Assembly (NCBI GenBank): GCA_027682205.1 | Contig: JAQDAD010000003.1 | Span: forward strand, 56,547-120,546 | Reading direction: 5' to 3' | Source: Streptococcaceae bacterium AF54-32pH5A | Lineage (GTDB): Bacteria; Bacillota; Bacilli; Lactobacillales; Streptococcaceae | DNA length: 64,000 nucleotides | Shown: positions 35,312 through 45,025 of the stretch, one piece after another | How the letters are laid out: each line of letters starts with the position of its first letter | How positions within the stretch are numbered: position 1 is the stretch's first letter | Made by a program: the position numbers and the translations under genes | Notes under the pieces: model-generated | Databases searched by the model: none | Seen by the model: only the letters and a program-made list of their open reading frames with translations | What the model was told of the DNA's origin: nothing

Positions 35312-38300
35312 ATGCCTAAACGTACTGATATTCAAAAAATTATGGTGATTGGTTCTGGTCCGATTATTATTGGTCAGGCTGCTGAGTTTGACTATGCTGG
35401 GACCCAGGCTTGCTTGTCTTTGAAAGAGGAAGGTTATGAGGTTGTCTTGGTTAACTCAAACCCTGCAACCATCATGACGGACAAGGAGATTGCTGACAAG
35501 GTTTACATCGAACCGATTACACTTGAGTTTGTAACGCGTATTCTCCGTAAGGAACGTCCAGATGCCTTGCTACCAACACTCGGTGGTCAGACAGGTCTCA
35601 ATATGGCCATGGAATTGTCAAAAAATGGTATCTTAGATGAGCTTGGTGTCGAGCTTCTCGGTACTAAACTATCTGCTATTGACCAAGCGGAGGACCGTGA
35701 CCTCTTTAAACAATTGATGGAAGAGCTGAACCAACCAATTCCAGAATCTGAGATTGTCAACACAGTTGAAGAAGCGGTAGTCTTTGCTGCGTCAATCGGT
35801 TACCCAGTTATCGTCCGTCCAGCCTTTACCCTTGGCGGTACTGGTGGTGGTATGTGTGCCAATGAGGAAGAATTGCGTGAAATCGCTGAAAATGGGTTGA
35901 AGTTGTCACCTGTTACCCAATGTTTGATTGAGCGTTCGATTGCTGGTTTCAAGGAAATCGAATACGAAGTCATGCGCGACTCAGCTGACAATGCCCTGGT
36001 TGTCTGTAACATGGAAAACTTTGACCCAGTTGGGATTCACACAGGGGATTCCATTGTATTTGCCCCTGCGCAAACCATGTCAGACTATGAAAACCAAATG
36101 CTACGTGACGCGAGCTTGAGCATTATTCGTGCCCTCAAGATTGAAGGTGGATGTAATGTTCAGCTAGCACTTGATCCTCACAGTTTCAAGTACTATGTTA
36201 TCGAAGTAAACCCCCGTGTATCGCGTTCGTCAGCCCTTGCTTCGAAAGCAACAGGTTACCCAATCGCCAAATTGGCTGCCAAGATTGCGGTAGGGTTGAC
36301 CTTGGATGAAGTGATTAACCCAGTTACAGGTTCAACCTATGCTATGTTTGAGCCAGCACTTGACTACGTCGTTGCCAAGATTCCGCGTTTCCCATTTGAC
36401 AAGTTTGAAAAGGGTGAACGTCGTCTTGGTACCCAGATGAAGGCAACTGGGGAAGTTATGGCAATTGGTCGTAACATCGAGGAATCACTTCTTAAAGCTT
36501 GTCGTTCCCTTGAAATTGGGGTGCACCACAATGAAATGCCTGAGCTTGCAGCGGTTTCAGATGATGCCTTGATTGAAAAAGTTGTTAAGGCTCAAGATGA
36601 CCGTCTCTTCTACGTATCAGAAGCCATTCGCCGTGGCTACACACCAGAAGAAATTGCAGAATTGACCAAGATTGATATCTTCTATCTTGATAAACTCTTG
36701 CATATCTTTGAAATTGAGCAAGAATTGGGCGCCCATCCACAAGATTTAGAAGTTTTGAAAACAGCTAAATTAAATGGATTCTCAGATCGTAAGATTGCTG
36801 AACTCTGGAAAACAACAGCTGACCAAGTTCGCCAACTTCGCTTGGAAAACAAGATTGTTCCAGTATACAAGATGGTCGATACCTGTGCGGCAGAGTTCGA
36901 CTCTGAAACGCCATATTTCTATTCAACCTATGGTTGGGAAAATGAGTCTATTAAGTCTGACAAGGAATCTGTACTAGTCCTAGGTTCTGGTCCTATCCGT
37001 ATCGGGCAAGGAGTTGAGTTTGACTACGCAACTGTTCACTCAGTTAAGGCTATTCAGGCTGCTGGTTATGAAGCTATTATCATGAATTCAAACCCAGAGA
37101 CCGTTTCGACAGACTTCTCGGTATCTGACAAGCTCTACTTTGAACCATTGACATTTGAAGATGTCATGAATGTCATTGACTTGGAGCAACCAAAAGGCGT
37201 TATCGTTCAGTTTGGTGGTCAAACAGCCATCAACCTTGCGGAACCTTTGGCAAAAGCAGGTGTGACCATCCTTGGTACGCAAGTCGCTGACTTAGACCGT
37301 GCCGAAGACCGAGACCTCTTCGAGCAAGCCCTTAAAAACTTGGATATTCCACAGCCACCAGGACAGACAGCAACCAATGAAGAAGAAGCAGTGCTTGCAG
37401 CACGCAAGATTGGTTTCCCAGTCCTTGTTCGCCCATCTTATGTCTTGGGTGGACGTGCCATGGAAATTGTTGAAAACGAAGAGGACCTCCGTTCTTACAT
37501 GCGTACGGCTGTTAAGGCTAGTCCAGACCATCCAGTTCTTGTTGACTCTTACATCGTTGGGCAAGAGTGTGAAGTTGATGCCATTTCAGATGGACAAAAT
37601 GTCCTTATCCCAGGTATCATGGAGCATATCGAACGTGCCGGTGTCCACTCAGGTGACTCAATGGCCGTTTACCCGCCACAAACTTTGTCGCAAAAGGTTC
37701 AGGAAACCATTGCAGACTACACAAAACGTCTTGCAATCGGTCTTAACTGTCTTGGTATGATGAACATTCAGTTTGTCATCAAGGATGAGAAAGTCTATGT
37801 TATTGAGGTCAATCCACGTGCCAGCCGTACGGTTCCATTCCTTTCTAAGGTGACAAATATCCCTATGGCTCAGGTAGCAACTAAGTTGATTCTTGGTCAA
37901 AACCTTGGAGAACTTGGTTATCAAGATGGACTTTACCCTGAAAGCACTCGCGTTCATATCAAGGCGCCTGTCTTCTCCTTTACCAAACTAGCTAAGGTAG
38001 ACAGCTTGCTCGGTCCTGAGATGAAGTCAACAGGTGAAGTTATGGGTTCTGATACGACTCTCGAAAAAGCTCTCTATAAAGCCTTTGAAGCTTCTTACCT
38101 CCATTTGCCAACCTTTGGAAATGTAGTCTTTACCATCGCAGATGATGCCAAAGAAGAAGCCTTGGACTTGGCTCGACGTTTCCAAAATATCGGTTACGGT
38201 ATCCTTGCGACAGAAGGAACTGCAGCCTTCTTTGCCAGTCATGGACTGCATGCCCAACCTGTTGGTAAGATTGGTGACGATGAGAAGGACATTCCAAGCT

Positions 38301-38488
38301 TTGTCCGCAAAGGAAAAATCCAAGCAATCATCAATACTGTCGGAACAAAACGAACTGCTGACGAAGATGGTGAGCAAATCCGCCGTTCAGCCATTGAACA
38401 CGGGGTGCCACTCTTCACAGCCCTAGATACAGCTAATGCCATGCTCAAAGTGCTGGAAAGCCGTAGTTTTGTTACAGAAGCGATCTAG
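35312..38488 (+). CDS. carB: Carbamoyl-phosphate synthase, large subunit
   Basis: A 1058-residue enzyme that makes carbamoyl phosphate from bicarbonate, ammonia and two ATP. It has two homologous ATP-grasp halves (about residues 1-400 and 550-930; [12 protein letters not shown] and [12 protein letters not shown] are the paired ATP loops), an oligomerisation domain between them and a C-terminal MGS-like allosteric domain (about 930-1058, [18 protein letters not shown]...). The N terminus [17 protein letters not shown] is canonical, yet no ribosome site precedes the ATG. The element at 35021-35274 lies just upstream. Length is typical and no defects are seen. A terminator follows. Confidence 0.97.
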   Translation: MPKRTDIQKIMVIGSGPIIIGQAAEFDYAGTQACLSLKEEGYEVVLVNSNPATIMTDKEIADKVYIEPITLEFVTRILRKERPDALLPTLGGQTGLNMAMELSKNGILDELGVELLGTKLSAIDQAEDRDLFKQLMEELNQPIPESEIVNTVEEAVVFAASIGYPVIVRPAFTLGGTGGGMCANEEELREIAENGLKLSPVTQCLIERSIAGFKEIEYEVMRDSADNALVVCNMENFDPVGIHTGDSIVFAPAQTMSDYENQMLRDASLSIIRALKIEGGCNVQLALDPHSFKYYVIEVNPRVSRSSALASKATGYPIAKLAAKIAVGLTLDEVINPVTGSTYAMFEPALDYVVAKIPRFPFDKFEKGERRLGTQMKATGEVMAIGRNIEESLLKACRSLEIGVHHNEMPELAAVSDDALIEKVVKAQDDRLFYVSEAIRRGYTPEEIAELTKIDIFYLDKLLHIFEIEQELGAHPQDLEVLKTAKLNGFSDRKIAELWKTTADQVRQLRLENKIVPVYKMVDTCAAEFDSETPYFYSTYGWENESIKSDKESVLVLGSGPIRIGQGVEFDYATVHSVKAIQAAGYEAIIMNSNPETVSTDFSVSDKLYFEPLTFEDVMNVIDLEQPKGVIVQFGGQTAINLAEPLAKAGVTILGTQVADLDRAEDRDLFEQALKNLDIPQPPGQTATNEEEAVLAARKIGFPVLVRPSYVLGGRAMEIVENEEDLRSYMRTAVKASPDHPVLVDSYIVGQECEVDAISDGQNVLIPGIMEHIERAGVHSGDSMAVYPPQTLSQKVQETIADYTKRLAIGLNCLGMMNIQFVIKDEKVYVIEVNPRASRTVPFLSKVTNIPMAQVATKLILGQNLGELGYQDGLYPESTRVHIKAPVFSFTKLAKVDSLLGPEMKSTGEVMGSDTTLEKALYKAFEASYLHLPTFGNVVFTIADDAKEEALDLARRFQNIGYGILATEGTAAFFASHGLHAQPVGKIGDDEKDIPSFVRKGKIQAIINTVGTKRTADEDGEQIRRSAIEHGVPLFTALDTANAMLKVLESRSFVTEAI

Positions 38489-38512
38489 TTGAGAAAAAAT
38501 TTTCACAGTTAA

Positions 38513-38542
38513 AAAGCCAGCGTAGGAAAACGCTGGTTTTTT
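38513..38542 (+). terminator. Terminator of the pyr-car operon
   Basis: AAGCCAGCG and CGCTGG(T)TT pair around TAGGAAAA, followed by a T run. Confidence 0.85.
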
Positions 38543-38604
38543 GCAATATAGATCTTGCTTATTTCAACTAGCATGCTTTACTGAAGAATCATTCCAAAAT
38601 GTGA

Positions 38605-38610
38605 TATAAT
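38605..38610 (+). promoter_or_regulatory. -10 box upstream of the Nramp transporter
   Basis: TGTGATATAAT gives a perfect extended -10 (TATAAT at 38605-38610). The implied leader is about 90 nt, A/T-rich, with no ribosome site visible right before the ATG at 38707. Confidence 0.5.
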
Positions 38611-38706
38611 AAGGAAGAATTGGAAATAAGTTAACTATTTTCATTGTATTTTCAAAAACACCATTAAGAAAATAGGTAAAGACAGATTAGAAAGTGTAAA
38701 ATTCCG

Positions 38707-40041
38707 ATGTCTTCTTACAAGAAAGTCTCTCTTTCTGAGATCAATCAATCTATTGAAACTCCAAATAACAACCATTTTTGGCAAAATCTAAAAGCATTTT
38801 TAGGACCTGGCGCTCTTGTAGCAGTTGGTTATATGGATCCTGGAAACTGGATTACTAGTGTGGCTGGTGGTGCTTCTTACAAGTATAGTCTCTTATTCGT
38901 CATTTTAATTTCATCCATCATCGCCATGCAGCTACAACAAATGGCTGGAAAACTCGGTATCGTAACTAAGATGGACCTAGCACAGGCAACAGCTCATCAT
39001 GCTCCCAAGTGGCTTCGCTATAGTCTGTGGGTGATTTTAGAATTAGCTTTAATGGCGACAGACTTGGCTGAGGTTCTAGGGTCAGCGATTGCCTTAAATC
39101 TTTTATTTAAAATACCGATTATGGTTGCTATTCTCTTAACTGTTTTAGATGTATTTTTGTTACTTTTATTGATGAAATTTGGTTTCAAAAAAATTGAGGC
39201 TATTGTTACGACCCTTATTTTAACCATATTAGCCATCTTTACCTATCTTGTGGCCTTATCCAATCCAAATATCCAGGGGATTATTGGTGGTTATTTACCA
39301 ACTCCAACATTATTTGAAACACCATTGCCGGGTCATGAAAGCCAATTGACCTTGGCTCTAGGGATTGTAGGAGCGACAGTCATGCCCCATAATCTCTATC
39401 TCCATTCTTCTCTATCCCAAACAAGGAAAATCAACCACAAAGATAAGAAGGACGTTCGAAAAGCTGTCCGTTTTATGACCTGGGATTCAAATCTTCAGTT
39501 GTCCCTAGCTTTTATTGTCAATTCCTTACTTCTCATTTTAGGGGCATCTCTCTTTTTTGGACATGCATCTGAAATTTCGGCTTTCTCCCAAATGTACAAT
39601 GCTTTACAGGATTCGACAATAGCAGGAGCGATAGCTAGCTCAACTCTGTCAACTTTGTTTGCTTTAGCCCTTTTAGCAAGTGGTCAAAATTCGACCATTA
39701 CAGGTACTTTGACAGGACAGATTGTCATGGAAGGGTTCTTGCATCTGAAATTGCCTCAGTGGATTATCCGTATCGGTACCCGTATTTTTGCATTGCTACC
39801 TGTGATTATAGTCGCCGTTTTATTTGGGCATCAAGAAAAAACCTTGGATCAGTTATTGGTCTATTCACAGGTCTTTCTTTCAATCGCTCTTCCGTTTTCA
39901 ATTTTCCCCTTGATTTATCTAACCTCTAAAAAGTCACTGATGGGAGAATTTACCAATGCCAAGTGGAACACAATCCTAGGTTACGCAGTTTCAATTATCT
40001 TGACCATTCTTAATATCAAGCTCCTTTTTGATATTTTTTAA
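38707..40041 (+). CDS. mntH: Nramp-family divalent metal transporter
   Basis: A 444-residue proton-coupled Mn2+/Fe2+ importer with about 11 membrane helices. The metal-binding helix 1 motif is GYMDPGNWITSV (about residues 41-52; Asp and Asn are ligands) and the helix 6 motif is VMPHNLYLHSSL (about residue 230; the MPH turn). Helix 3 carries TDLAEVLGSAIALN. No consensus ribosome site is visible upstream of the ATG, so translation may be weak or the start may differ. It stands alone between the carB terminator and the L31 gene. Manganese control by an MntR-like operator was not recognised. Confidence 0.93.
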   Translation: MSSYKKVSLSEINQSIETPNNNHFWQNLKAFLGPGALVAVGYMDPGNWITSVAGGASYKYSLLFVILISSIIAMQLQQMAGKLGIVTKMDLAQATAHHAPKWLRYSLWVILELALMATDLAEVLGSAIALNLLFKIPIMVAILLTVLDVFLLLLLMKFGFKKIEAIVTTLILTILAIFTYLVALSNPNIQGIIGGYLPTPTLFETPLPGHESQLTLALGIVGATVMPHNLYLHSSLSQTRKINHKDKKDVRKAVRFMTWDSNLQLSLAFIVNSLLLILGASLFFGHASEISAFSQMYNALQDSTIAGAIASSTLSTLFALALLASGQNSTITGTLTGQIVMEGFLHLKLPQWIIRIGTRIFALLPVIIVAVLFGHQEKTLDQLLVYSQVFLSIALPFSIFPLIYLTSKKSLMGEFTNAKWNTILGYAVSIILTILNIKLLFDIF

Positions 40042-40121
40042 TCTCATTTGAAATCAATCATAGTATCAGCGTGAAAGTCGACAAAGAGAAAGTAGTAGTG
40101 GTTGATTCATGAAAAGAAGCA

Positions 40122-40151
40122 AAAAAAGAACAGTTGAAACTGTTCTTTTTT
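40122..40151. terminator. Bidirectional terminator between mntH and rpmE2
   Basis: AAAAGAACAGT and ACTGTTCTTTT pair around TGAA, with T/A runs on both sides, between convergent genes. Confidence 0.8.
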
Positions 40152-40155
40152 ATCA

Positions 40156-40398
40156 TTATTTGAGACCGTATTTTTTGTTGAAACGATCCACACGTCCATC
40201 TGCTTGAGTGAACTTTTGACGTCCAGTGTAGAATGGGTGTGAGTCTGATGAAATTTCCACACGGATCAATGGGTAAGTTTCGCCTTCGAACTCAACAGTT
40301 TCGTTAGAGCGTTTTGTTGAACCGCTAAGGAATTTGTAACCAGTAGTTGTGTCCATGAAGACAACTGGGCGATATTCTGGATGGATATCTTTTTTCAT
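40156..40398 (-). CDS. rpmE2: Ribosomal protein L31 type B
   Basis: An 80-residue large-subunit protein. The start [17 protein letters not shown] and the motif [13 protein letters not shown] are diagnostic. It is the zinc-free B type: the CxxC zinc ligands of type A are absent. The ATG at 40398 is used; an in-frame ATG 42 bases further upstream would add a run that overlaps the ribosome site AAAGGAAA. Type B forms are often made when zinc is scarce, but in streptococci this is usually the main copy. It follows the Pde2-like gene on the same strand after a 95-bp gap. Confidence 0.95.
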   Translation of the reverse strand: MKKDIHPEYRPVVFMDTTTGYKFLSGSTKRSNETVEFEGETYPLIRVEISSDSHPFYTGRQKFTQADGRVDRFNKKYGLK

Positions 40399-40493
40399 TT
40401 TGCAATATTTCCTTTCTGCCATGGTCTCTTTGCGAGCCATAGATTGTTACCTTACTAGTCTATCAGATTATGAAAAGTTTGGCAAGTATTTTA

Positions 40494-41429
40494 TCAGTTT
40501 TTAAGCAAGTTTTTTAGTTTTTGGTAGATGATTTCGTTTTCTTCTAGACTATAGGAATTGGCGCCACTAGCTAATGGATGTCCTCCTCCGTCATGTTGTT
40601 TGGCAATCTCATTGATAGGAGTGATTTTACTGCGCATACGCACACGGAAGTGACCGTCAGCTTGCTCAACAAAGATGGCCCAAGCCTTAACAGTATCAAT
40701 TCGACCAGGTGCTCCAACAATCGCTGCTGTTTCGGCATCTGTAACCTTATATTCTTTCAAGATTTCTTGAGTAAGCAGAACGCGTGCGGCTCCGTTTTCA
40801 TCAACTTCTAAGTGATCATAGACATACCCTTGAAGTTTTGCAATCTTGAAGCTCATGGTATCCATTTGACGAGACAATCCAGCAAAGTCAAAATCAATTT
40901 CTCGGAGCTGGGCAGCTATTCTAAAGGTACGAGCACTAGTTGATGGGTAGAGAAAACGCCCCGTATCCCCGACAATTCCTGCATAGAGAAGTCGTGCCGC
41001 TTCACTAGACAAAGCCAGCTGATTTTCTTGAGCAAATAGGGCAATCATCTCACTGGCACTGCTTGAACTTGTATCCACCCAAGATAGGTCACCATAAACA
41101 TCATCATTTGGATGGTGATCGATTTTGATGGTGAAATCAGCTTGTTCATAGCGTTTATCATCGATACGAGGCCGATTCGCTGTATCACAAATAATAGCAA
41201 GAGCACCTTGGTAGTCACTATCTTGGACAGTATCCATTTCTGCCATCCAGGTTAGGGTCGGTTCATTAAAACCGACTGCTTTGATGGTCTTTTCTGGAAA
41301 ATGGTGATTGAGCAAGGCTTTCAAGCCTACCTGACTCCCTATGGCATCAGGATCTGGTTTCATATGACGATGAATGATAATGGTATCGTATTCTTTGATT
41401 TTCTCTAAAATTTGCTGGCAAATTTCCAT
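40494..41429 (-). CDS. pde2: DHH/DHHA1 phosphoesterase (NrnA/Pde2-like)
   Basis: A 311-residue phosphodiesterase. The DHH domain has the metal motifs IIHRHMKPDPDAIGS (about residues 20-34), ICDTANRPRID and KIDHHPNDD; the DHHA1 domain ends with HDGGGHPLASGA. Family members degrade nanoRNA, pAp and the linear form of cyclic di-AMP; pneumococcal Pde2 is the close match in sequence as I recall it. ATG at 41429 has GAGG upstream; an in-frame TTG before it coincides with that site. It reads opposite to the flavodoxin gene, with about 100 bp of shared control region. Confidence 0.92.
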   Translation of the reverse strand: MEICQQILEKIKEYDTIIIHRHMKPDPDAIGSQVGLKALLNHHFPEKTIKAVGFNEPTLTWMAEMDTVQDSDYQGALAIICDTANRPRIDDKRYEQADFTIKIDHHPNDDVYGDLSWVDTSSSSASEMIALFAQENQLALSSEAARLLYAGIVGDTGRFLYPSTSARTFRIAAQLREIDFDFAGLSRQMDTMSFKIAKLQGYVYDHLEVDENGAARVLLTQEILKEYKVTDAETAAIVGAPGRIDTVKAWAIFVEQADGHFRVRMRSKITPINEIAKQHDGGGHPLASGANSYSLEENEIIYQKLKNLLKN

Positions 41430-41532
41430 AAATAACCTCAATTCTTTCTCATTTCATTGTAGCACAAGAATTTTTATTTTTAAAATGAAAAAGATATGAT
41501 ATAATGGAGAAAGATAAATTGAGGAGGACGAT

Positions 41533-41976
41533 ATGGCATTAGCAAAAATTGTATTTGCCAGTATGACCGGTAATACCGAAGAAATTGCAGATATTGTAGC
41601 AGATAAATTGCGTGATTTGGGCTTGGATGTCGATGTTGATGAATGTACGACTGTTGACGCTTCAGACTTCTTGGAAGCAGACATCGCTATCGTTGCGACA
41701 TACACCTACGGAGATGGAGAGTTGCCAGATGAGATGATGGACTTCTACGAAGACCTAGCAGACCTCAACTTGAATGGTAAAATCTACGGAGTCGTTGGTT
41801 CAGGTGACACCTTCTACGACGAATTCTGTAAGGCTGTCGATGACTTTGATCGCGTTTTCGTAGCGACAGGAGCAGAAAAAGGTTCAGAGTGTGTTAAAGT
41901 TGATCTTTCTGCCGAAGAAGAAGATATCGAACGCTTGGAACAATTCGCAGAAGAATTGGCTGCAAAAGTAGGATAA
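41533..41976 (+). CDS. Flavodoxin
   Basis: A 147-residue FMN-binding electron carrier. The phosphate-binding loop is FASMTGNTEEIAD (about residues 7-19); TYTYGDGELPDEM and GVVGSGDTFYDEFC are the two other FMN-contact loops. The protein is strongly acidic, as flavodoxins are. Its partner in streptococci is not clear from this locus; chorismate mutase lies downstream after a terminator. GAGGAGG precedes the ATG. Confidence 0.95.
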   Translation: MALAKIVFASMTGNTEEIADIVADKLRDLGLDVDVDECTTVDASDFLEADIAIVATYTYGDGELPDEMMDFYEDLADLNLNGKIYGVVGSGDTFYDEFCKAVDDFDRVFVATGAEKGSECVKVDLSAEEEDIERLEQFAEELAAKVG

Positions 41977-41986
41977 GAATCAAACT

Positions 41987-42016
41987 GCGCTGACTGGAAG
42001 GAGTCAGTGCGTTTTT
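41987..42016 (+). terminator. Terminator after the flavodoxin gene
   Basis: GCGCTGACT (41987-41995) pairs with AGTCAGTGC (42002-42010, one G-T pair) around GGAAGG, followed by six T residues. Confidence 0.85.
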
Positions 42017-42092
42017 TATTAGTTATTTTAGGATTTCACTAGCCTATTTGATGGCTTTTTGATACAATAATTCAAATAAAGGAGGAGGCACT

Positions 42093-42365
42093 ATGGATTT
42101 AAATAGTATTCGGCAAGAAATTGATCAAATCGATCAAGAGCTTGTAGCCTTGCTGGAAAAACGGATGGTTTGTGTCGGTCAGATTGTAGAATATAAGGAG
42201 CAAAAGGGACTCCCTGTGCTCGACCAGGGAAGGGAAAGAGAAGTGCTAGAAAAAGTCGATTCTCTTGTGATGGATGAGCAGTATCGCACGACCATTCAAG
42301 CCCAGTTTCAAGATATGATGAAACACTCTAGAACTTACCAAGAGGAGGTCAGGGCGCGTGACTAG
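42093..42365 (+). CDS. Chorismate mutase (AroQ type)
   Basis: A 90-residue all-helical chorismate mutase that turns chorismate to prephenate for Phe and Tyr. The pattern LNSIRQEIDQIDQELVALLEKRM at the start, with VGQIVEYK and GREREVLEKV after it, is the AroQ helix set (Arg, Arg, Lys and Glu active-site residues). It is a stand-alone domain, not fused to prephenate dehydratase. AAAGGAGGAGG precedes the ATG. The stop lies 8 bases inside the next gene, so it is coupled to the chloride channel, a pairing with no obvious metabolic reason. Confidence 0.92.
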   Translation: MDLNSIRQEIDQIDQELVALLEKRMVCVGQIVEYKEQKGLPVLDQGREREVLEKVDSLVMDEQYRTTIQAQFQDMMKHSRTYQEEVRARD

Positions 42366-43575
42366 TCTATCCATCAAGGAAAAAGCAAAACAGTATATGG
42401 TGCTGACAGGGATGGCCCTCTTCATCGGTCTCTTGGTCGGTACCATTGATGTGATTTTTGGCCAAGGCCTTCTCCTGATCGGAGATGTTCGAAGCCAGCA
42501 CTGGCCCTTGATTCTTTTCCTTGCTTTAGCAGGGCTTGTCATCGTTCATCTCTATAAACGTTTTGGAGGCAAGGCATCAAAAGGGATGGGCCTGGTCTTT
42601 GATGTTGGGCACGCGCGTGAGGAGGAAATCCCCTTGGTCTTGGTGCCTTTGATCATGTTGACGACCTGGATGAGCCACCTCTTTGGTGGTTCGGTCGGTC
42701 GGGAAGGCGTAGCTGTCCAGATTGGAGCAACCCTTTCACATCGTATTGTCCGTCATATCAAGATAGCCGATGCTTCACGTATTTTTCTTATGACCGGGAT
42801 GGCAGCAGGTTTTGCGGGGCTCTTTCAGACGTCTCTAGCTGCCACCTTCTTTGCCCTTGAAGTTCTAACTGTTGGGGAGTTGCAGCTGATCGCCCTCTAT
42901 CCAGCCCTCATCGCCTCGATCGTGGCGAGCTTCACCTCTCATGCTCTTGGTTTGGAGAAATTTGCTGTGCCACTCAAGGAAACGTTGAGCTGGACACCAG
43001 AGACCTTGATCAAAGTTGCTCTTCTTGGCTTGGCTTTTGGCCTCGCTGGGAAGCTCTTTGCAGTTAGCCTTTCTTGGTTGAAAAAAACAGTCGCTCAAGT
43101 CTTGCCTAATCCGTATATCCGGATTGCTGTCATAGGGGCTGGACTCAGCTTGGTCCTCTTGACGCTTCAGCTGACCAAGGTCGGCTCTTATAGTGGGCTC
43201 GGAACCAATTTGATTGATGTAGCCTTTCATCAGGGGAGTGCGCAGCCTTATGACTGGATCCTCAAGCTCCTCTTTACCGTGGTGACTATCTCTGCTGGAT
43301 ACCAAGGAGGAGAAGTGACACCGCTTTTTGCGATCGGAGCTACGCTTGGCGTTTTTCTCGCACCTATACTGGGGCTTCCAGTCTTGGTCGTGGCTGCTAT
43401 CGGTTATGCCAGTGTCTTTGGTAGTGCGACTACAACCTTGTTCGCACCGATCTTGATCGGAGGAGAAGTCTTTGGCTATGGCAATCTTCCTTTCTTTGTG
43501 ATTGCCTGTGCCATCGCCTATTGCCTGCCAAAAGAGTGGAGCATTTATTCCGGTCAAAAAGTTGCAAAAAAGTAG
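42358..43575 (+). CDS. ClC-type chloride channel/transporter
   Basis: A 405-residue voltage-gated-chloride-channel-family membrane protein with about ten helices. The selectivity motifs are visible: GGSVGREGVAVQIGA (GxxGREGP-like, about residues 112-126), AAGFAGLFQTSLAATFFALEV, and GYQGGEVTPLFAIGATLG (GGxxxP-like). Whether it is a fluoride/chloride antiporter or a channel cannot be said. The start is GTG at 42358 within the chorismate mutase end; GAGGTCAGG may serve as ribosome site. The L19 promoter and leader follow. Confidence 0.9.
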   Translation: MTSLSIKEKAKQYMVLTGMALFIGLLVGTIDVIFGQGLLLIGDVRSQHWPLILFLALAGLVIVHLYKRFGGKASKGMGLVFDVGHAREEEIPLVLVPLIMLTTWMSHLFGGSVGREGVAVQIGATLSHRIVRHIKIADASRIFLMTGMAAGFAGLFQTSLAATFFALEVLTVGELQLIALYPALIASIVASFTSHALGLEKFAVPLKETLSWTPETLIKVALLGLAFGLAGKLFAVSLSWLKKTVAQVLPNPYIRIAVIGAGLSLVLLTLQLTKVGSYSGLGTNLIDVAFHQGSAQPYDWILKLLFTVVTISAGYQGGEVTPLFAIGATLGVFLAPILGLPVLVVAAIGYASVFGSATTTLFAPILIGGEVFGYGNLPFFVIACAIAYCLPKEWSIYSGQKVAKK

Positions 43576-43585
43576 AGAAAAGAGC

Positions 43586-43681
43586 TTTACAAACCTGAAA
43601 ATATCTGATATGATAGTTTCTGTGCGTAATGGACGCACAAAAATACAGTTTATCCGCTGAGGAAGGTTCCTCAAGATTGAC
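43586..43681 (+). promoter_or_regulatory. rplS promoter and L19 leader
   Basis: TTTACA (43586-43591) and TATGAT (43609-43614), 17 bp apart, precede a leader with the hairpin TGTGCGT/ACGCACA (43621-43639), the conserved-looking ATACAGTTTATCCGC and a second stem GAGGAA/TTCCTC (43669-43672 side). It resembles the Firmicute L19 autoregulatory leader; I could not compare it with a model. Confidence 0.6.
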
Positions 43682-43698
43682 AAAGATAGGAGAATAAA

Positions 43699-44046
43699 AT
43701 GAATCCATTAATCCAAAGCTTGACTGAAGGTCAACTTCGTACAGATATTCCATCATTCCGTCCTGGTGACACTGTTCGTGTACACGCGAAAGTTGTCGAA
43801 GGAAACCGTGAACGTATCCAGATTTTTGAAGGTGTTGTTATCGCACGTAAAGGTGCTGGCATCTCAGAAAACTACACAGTTCGTAAAATCTCTAACGGTG
43901 TAGGTGTTGAGCGTATCTTCCCAATCCACACTCCACGTGTTGAAAAGATTGAAGTTGTTCGTTACGGTAAAGTACGTCGTGCGAAATTGTACTACTTGCG
44001 TGCACTTCAAGGTAAGGCAGCTCGTATCAAAGAAATTCGTCGTTAA
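43699..44046 (+). CDS. rplS: Ribosomal protein L19
   Basis: A 115-residue 50S protein at the 30S-50S interface. The sequence [20 protein letters not shown], then [37 protein letters not shown], is the L19 core; the last 20 residues are basic. ATAGGAG precedes the ATG. It has its own promoter and a structured leader, and a terminator follows, so it is monocistronic. Codon use is strongly biased toward highly expressed codons, unlike the chloride channel gene before it. Confidence 0.97.
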
Positions 44047-44054
44047 TTCGACTA

Positions 44055-44083
44055 AAAAACTCTGCTTATTCAGCAGAGTTTTT
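44055..44083 (+). terminator. rplS terminator
   Basis: AAAAACTCTGCT (44055-44066) pairs with AGCAGAGTTTTT (44072-44083) around TATTC. Confidence 0.9.
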
Positions 44084-44088
44084 ATCTA

Positions 44089-44160
44089 GCTCCCTTAGTT
44101 CAATGGATATAACAACTCCCTCCTAAGGAGTAGTTGCAGGTTCGATTCCTGCAGGGGGCA
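44089..44160 (+). tRNA. tRNA-Arg (anticodon CCT)
   Basis: A 72-nt cloverleaf. The acceptor stem is GCTCCCT (44089-44095) with AGGGGGC (44153-44159); the discriminator is A. The anticodon stem ACTCC/GGAGT encloses CTCCTAA, giving CCT (AGG codons). The T arm is GCAGG-TTCGATT-CCTGC. No CCA is encoded. It has little space for its own promoter and may be read from rplS through the hairpin at 44055-44083. Confidence 0.95.
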
Positions 44161-44174
44161 GTAATTAGATATGA

Positions 44175-44198
44175 AAAACCGCTCTCCTGAGCGGTTTT
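44175..44198. terminator. Terminator after tRNA-Arg, facing the HAD gene
   Basis: AAAACCGCTC (from 44175) pairs with GAGCGGTTTT (to 44198) around TCCT. Symmetric A/T flanks let it act on both strands. Confidence 0.85.
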
Positions 44199-44215
44199 CG
44201 TCTATGCTTACCTTT

Positions 44216-45016
44216 TTACAGTACCCACGTACGGATGGCATGGGCAACGCCAGATTCATCATTTGTTTTAGTGATGTATTTGGCGATTTTTTTGAGTTCT
44301 GGATTTCCATTTTCCATGACAACAGGATTTCCAACGACTTCCAGCATGGCACGGTCATTTTCTTCGTCCCCAATCGCCATGGTTTCATCTTTGGTCAATC
44401 CTAGTTTTTCAGCCAAGTGAGTGATGGCTGAACCCTTGTCTACATTCTTTTTAAGGAGTTCAAGGTAGAAAGGAGCAGATTTGTTGATGGAGTAGCGTTC
44501 GTAAAATTCTGCTGGGATTTTTTCAATCGCGACATCGAGAATCTCTGGTTCATCGATAAACATACACTTGACGATTTCCTTGTCAGCCATTTCTTCAGGA
44601 GTACGGTAGAAAATGGGCATGTTGACGAGGGTTGATTCGTGTACCGTGTATTTTCCGATATTGGCTGTGTAGATACCATCCTTGGTAATGGCGTGCATGT
44701 GGACACCGAGCTTGCGACTGAGGAATTCCATATCCAGATAATCCTCATAAGTCAAGGATTCACTGATAATCTCATGGCCAGTAGCAGTTTCTTGGACAAG
44801 GGCACCGTTGAAGGTTACAACATAGTCACCCTCGTCTCTTAACTGCAAGTCGTCCAGAAGTTTGGCAACACCTGCGATGGGACGACCTGTTGCAATCACC
44901 ACTTTGACACCGGCTTGTTTGGCGTCTTGGATGGCAGAAAAGACTTCAGGAGTGATTTCCTTTTTACTGTTGACTAGGGTACCATCGATATCGACGGCGA
45001 TTAGTTTAATACTCAT
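44216..45016 (-). CDS. Cof-type HAD hydrolase
   Basis: A 266-residue sugar-phosphatase-like haloacid dehalogenase with a Cof-type cap. Motif I is IAVDIDGTLVNSKKE (nucleophile Asp 9), motif II VVIATGRPI, motif III a Lys after the cap (NVDKGSAITHLAEKLG), and motif IV MAIGDEENDRAMLE. Substrate is probably a phosphorylated sugar or cofactor intermediate and cannot be read further. It follows the HD-domain gene on the same strand with a 9-base gap, so the two form an operon. Confidence 0.92.
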   Translation of the reverse strand: MSIKLIAVDIDGTLVNSKKEITPEVFSAIQDAKQAGVKVVIATGRPIAGVAKLLDDLQLRDEGDYVVTFNGALVQETATGHEIISESLTYEDYLDMEFLSRKLGVHMHAITKDGIYTANIGKYTVHESTLVNMPIFYRTPEEMADKEIVKCMFIDEPEILDVAIEKIPAEFYERYSINKSAPFYLELLKKNVDKGSAITHLAEKLGLTKDETMAIGDEENDRAMLEVVGNPVVMENGNPELKKIAKYITKTNDESGVAHAIRTWVL

Positions 45017-45025
45017 ATATTTCCT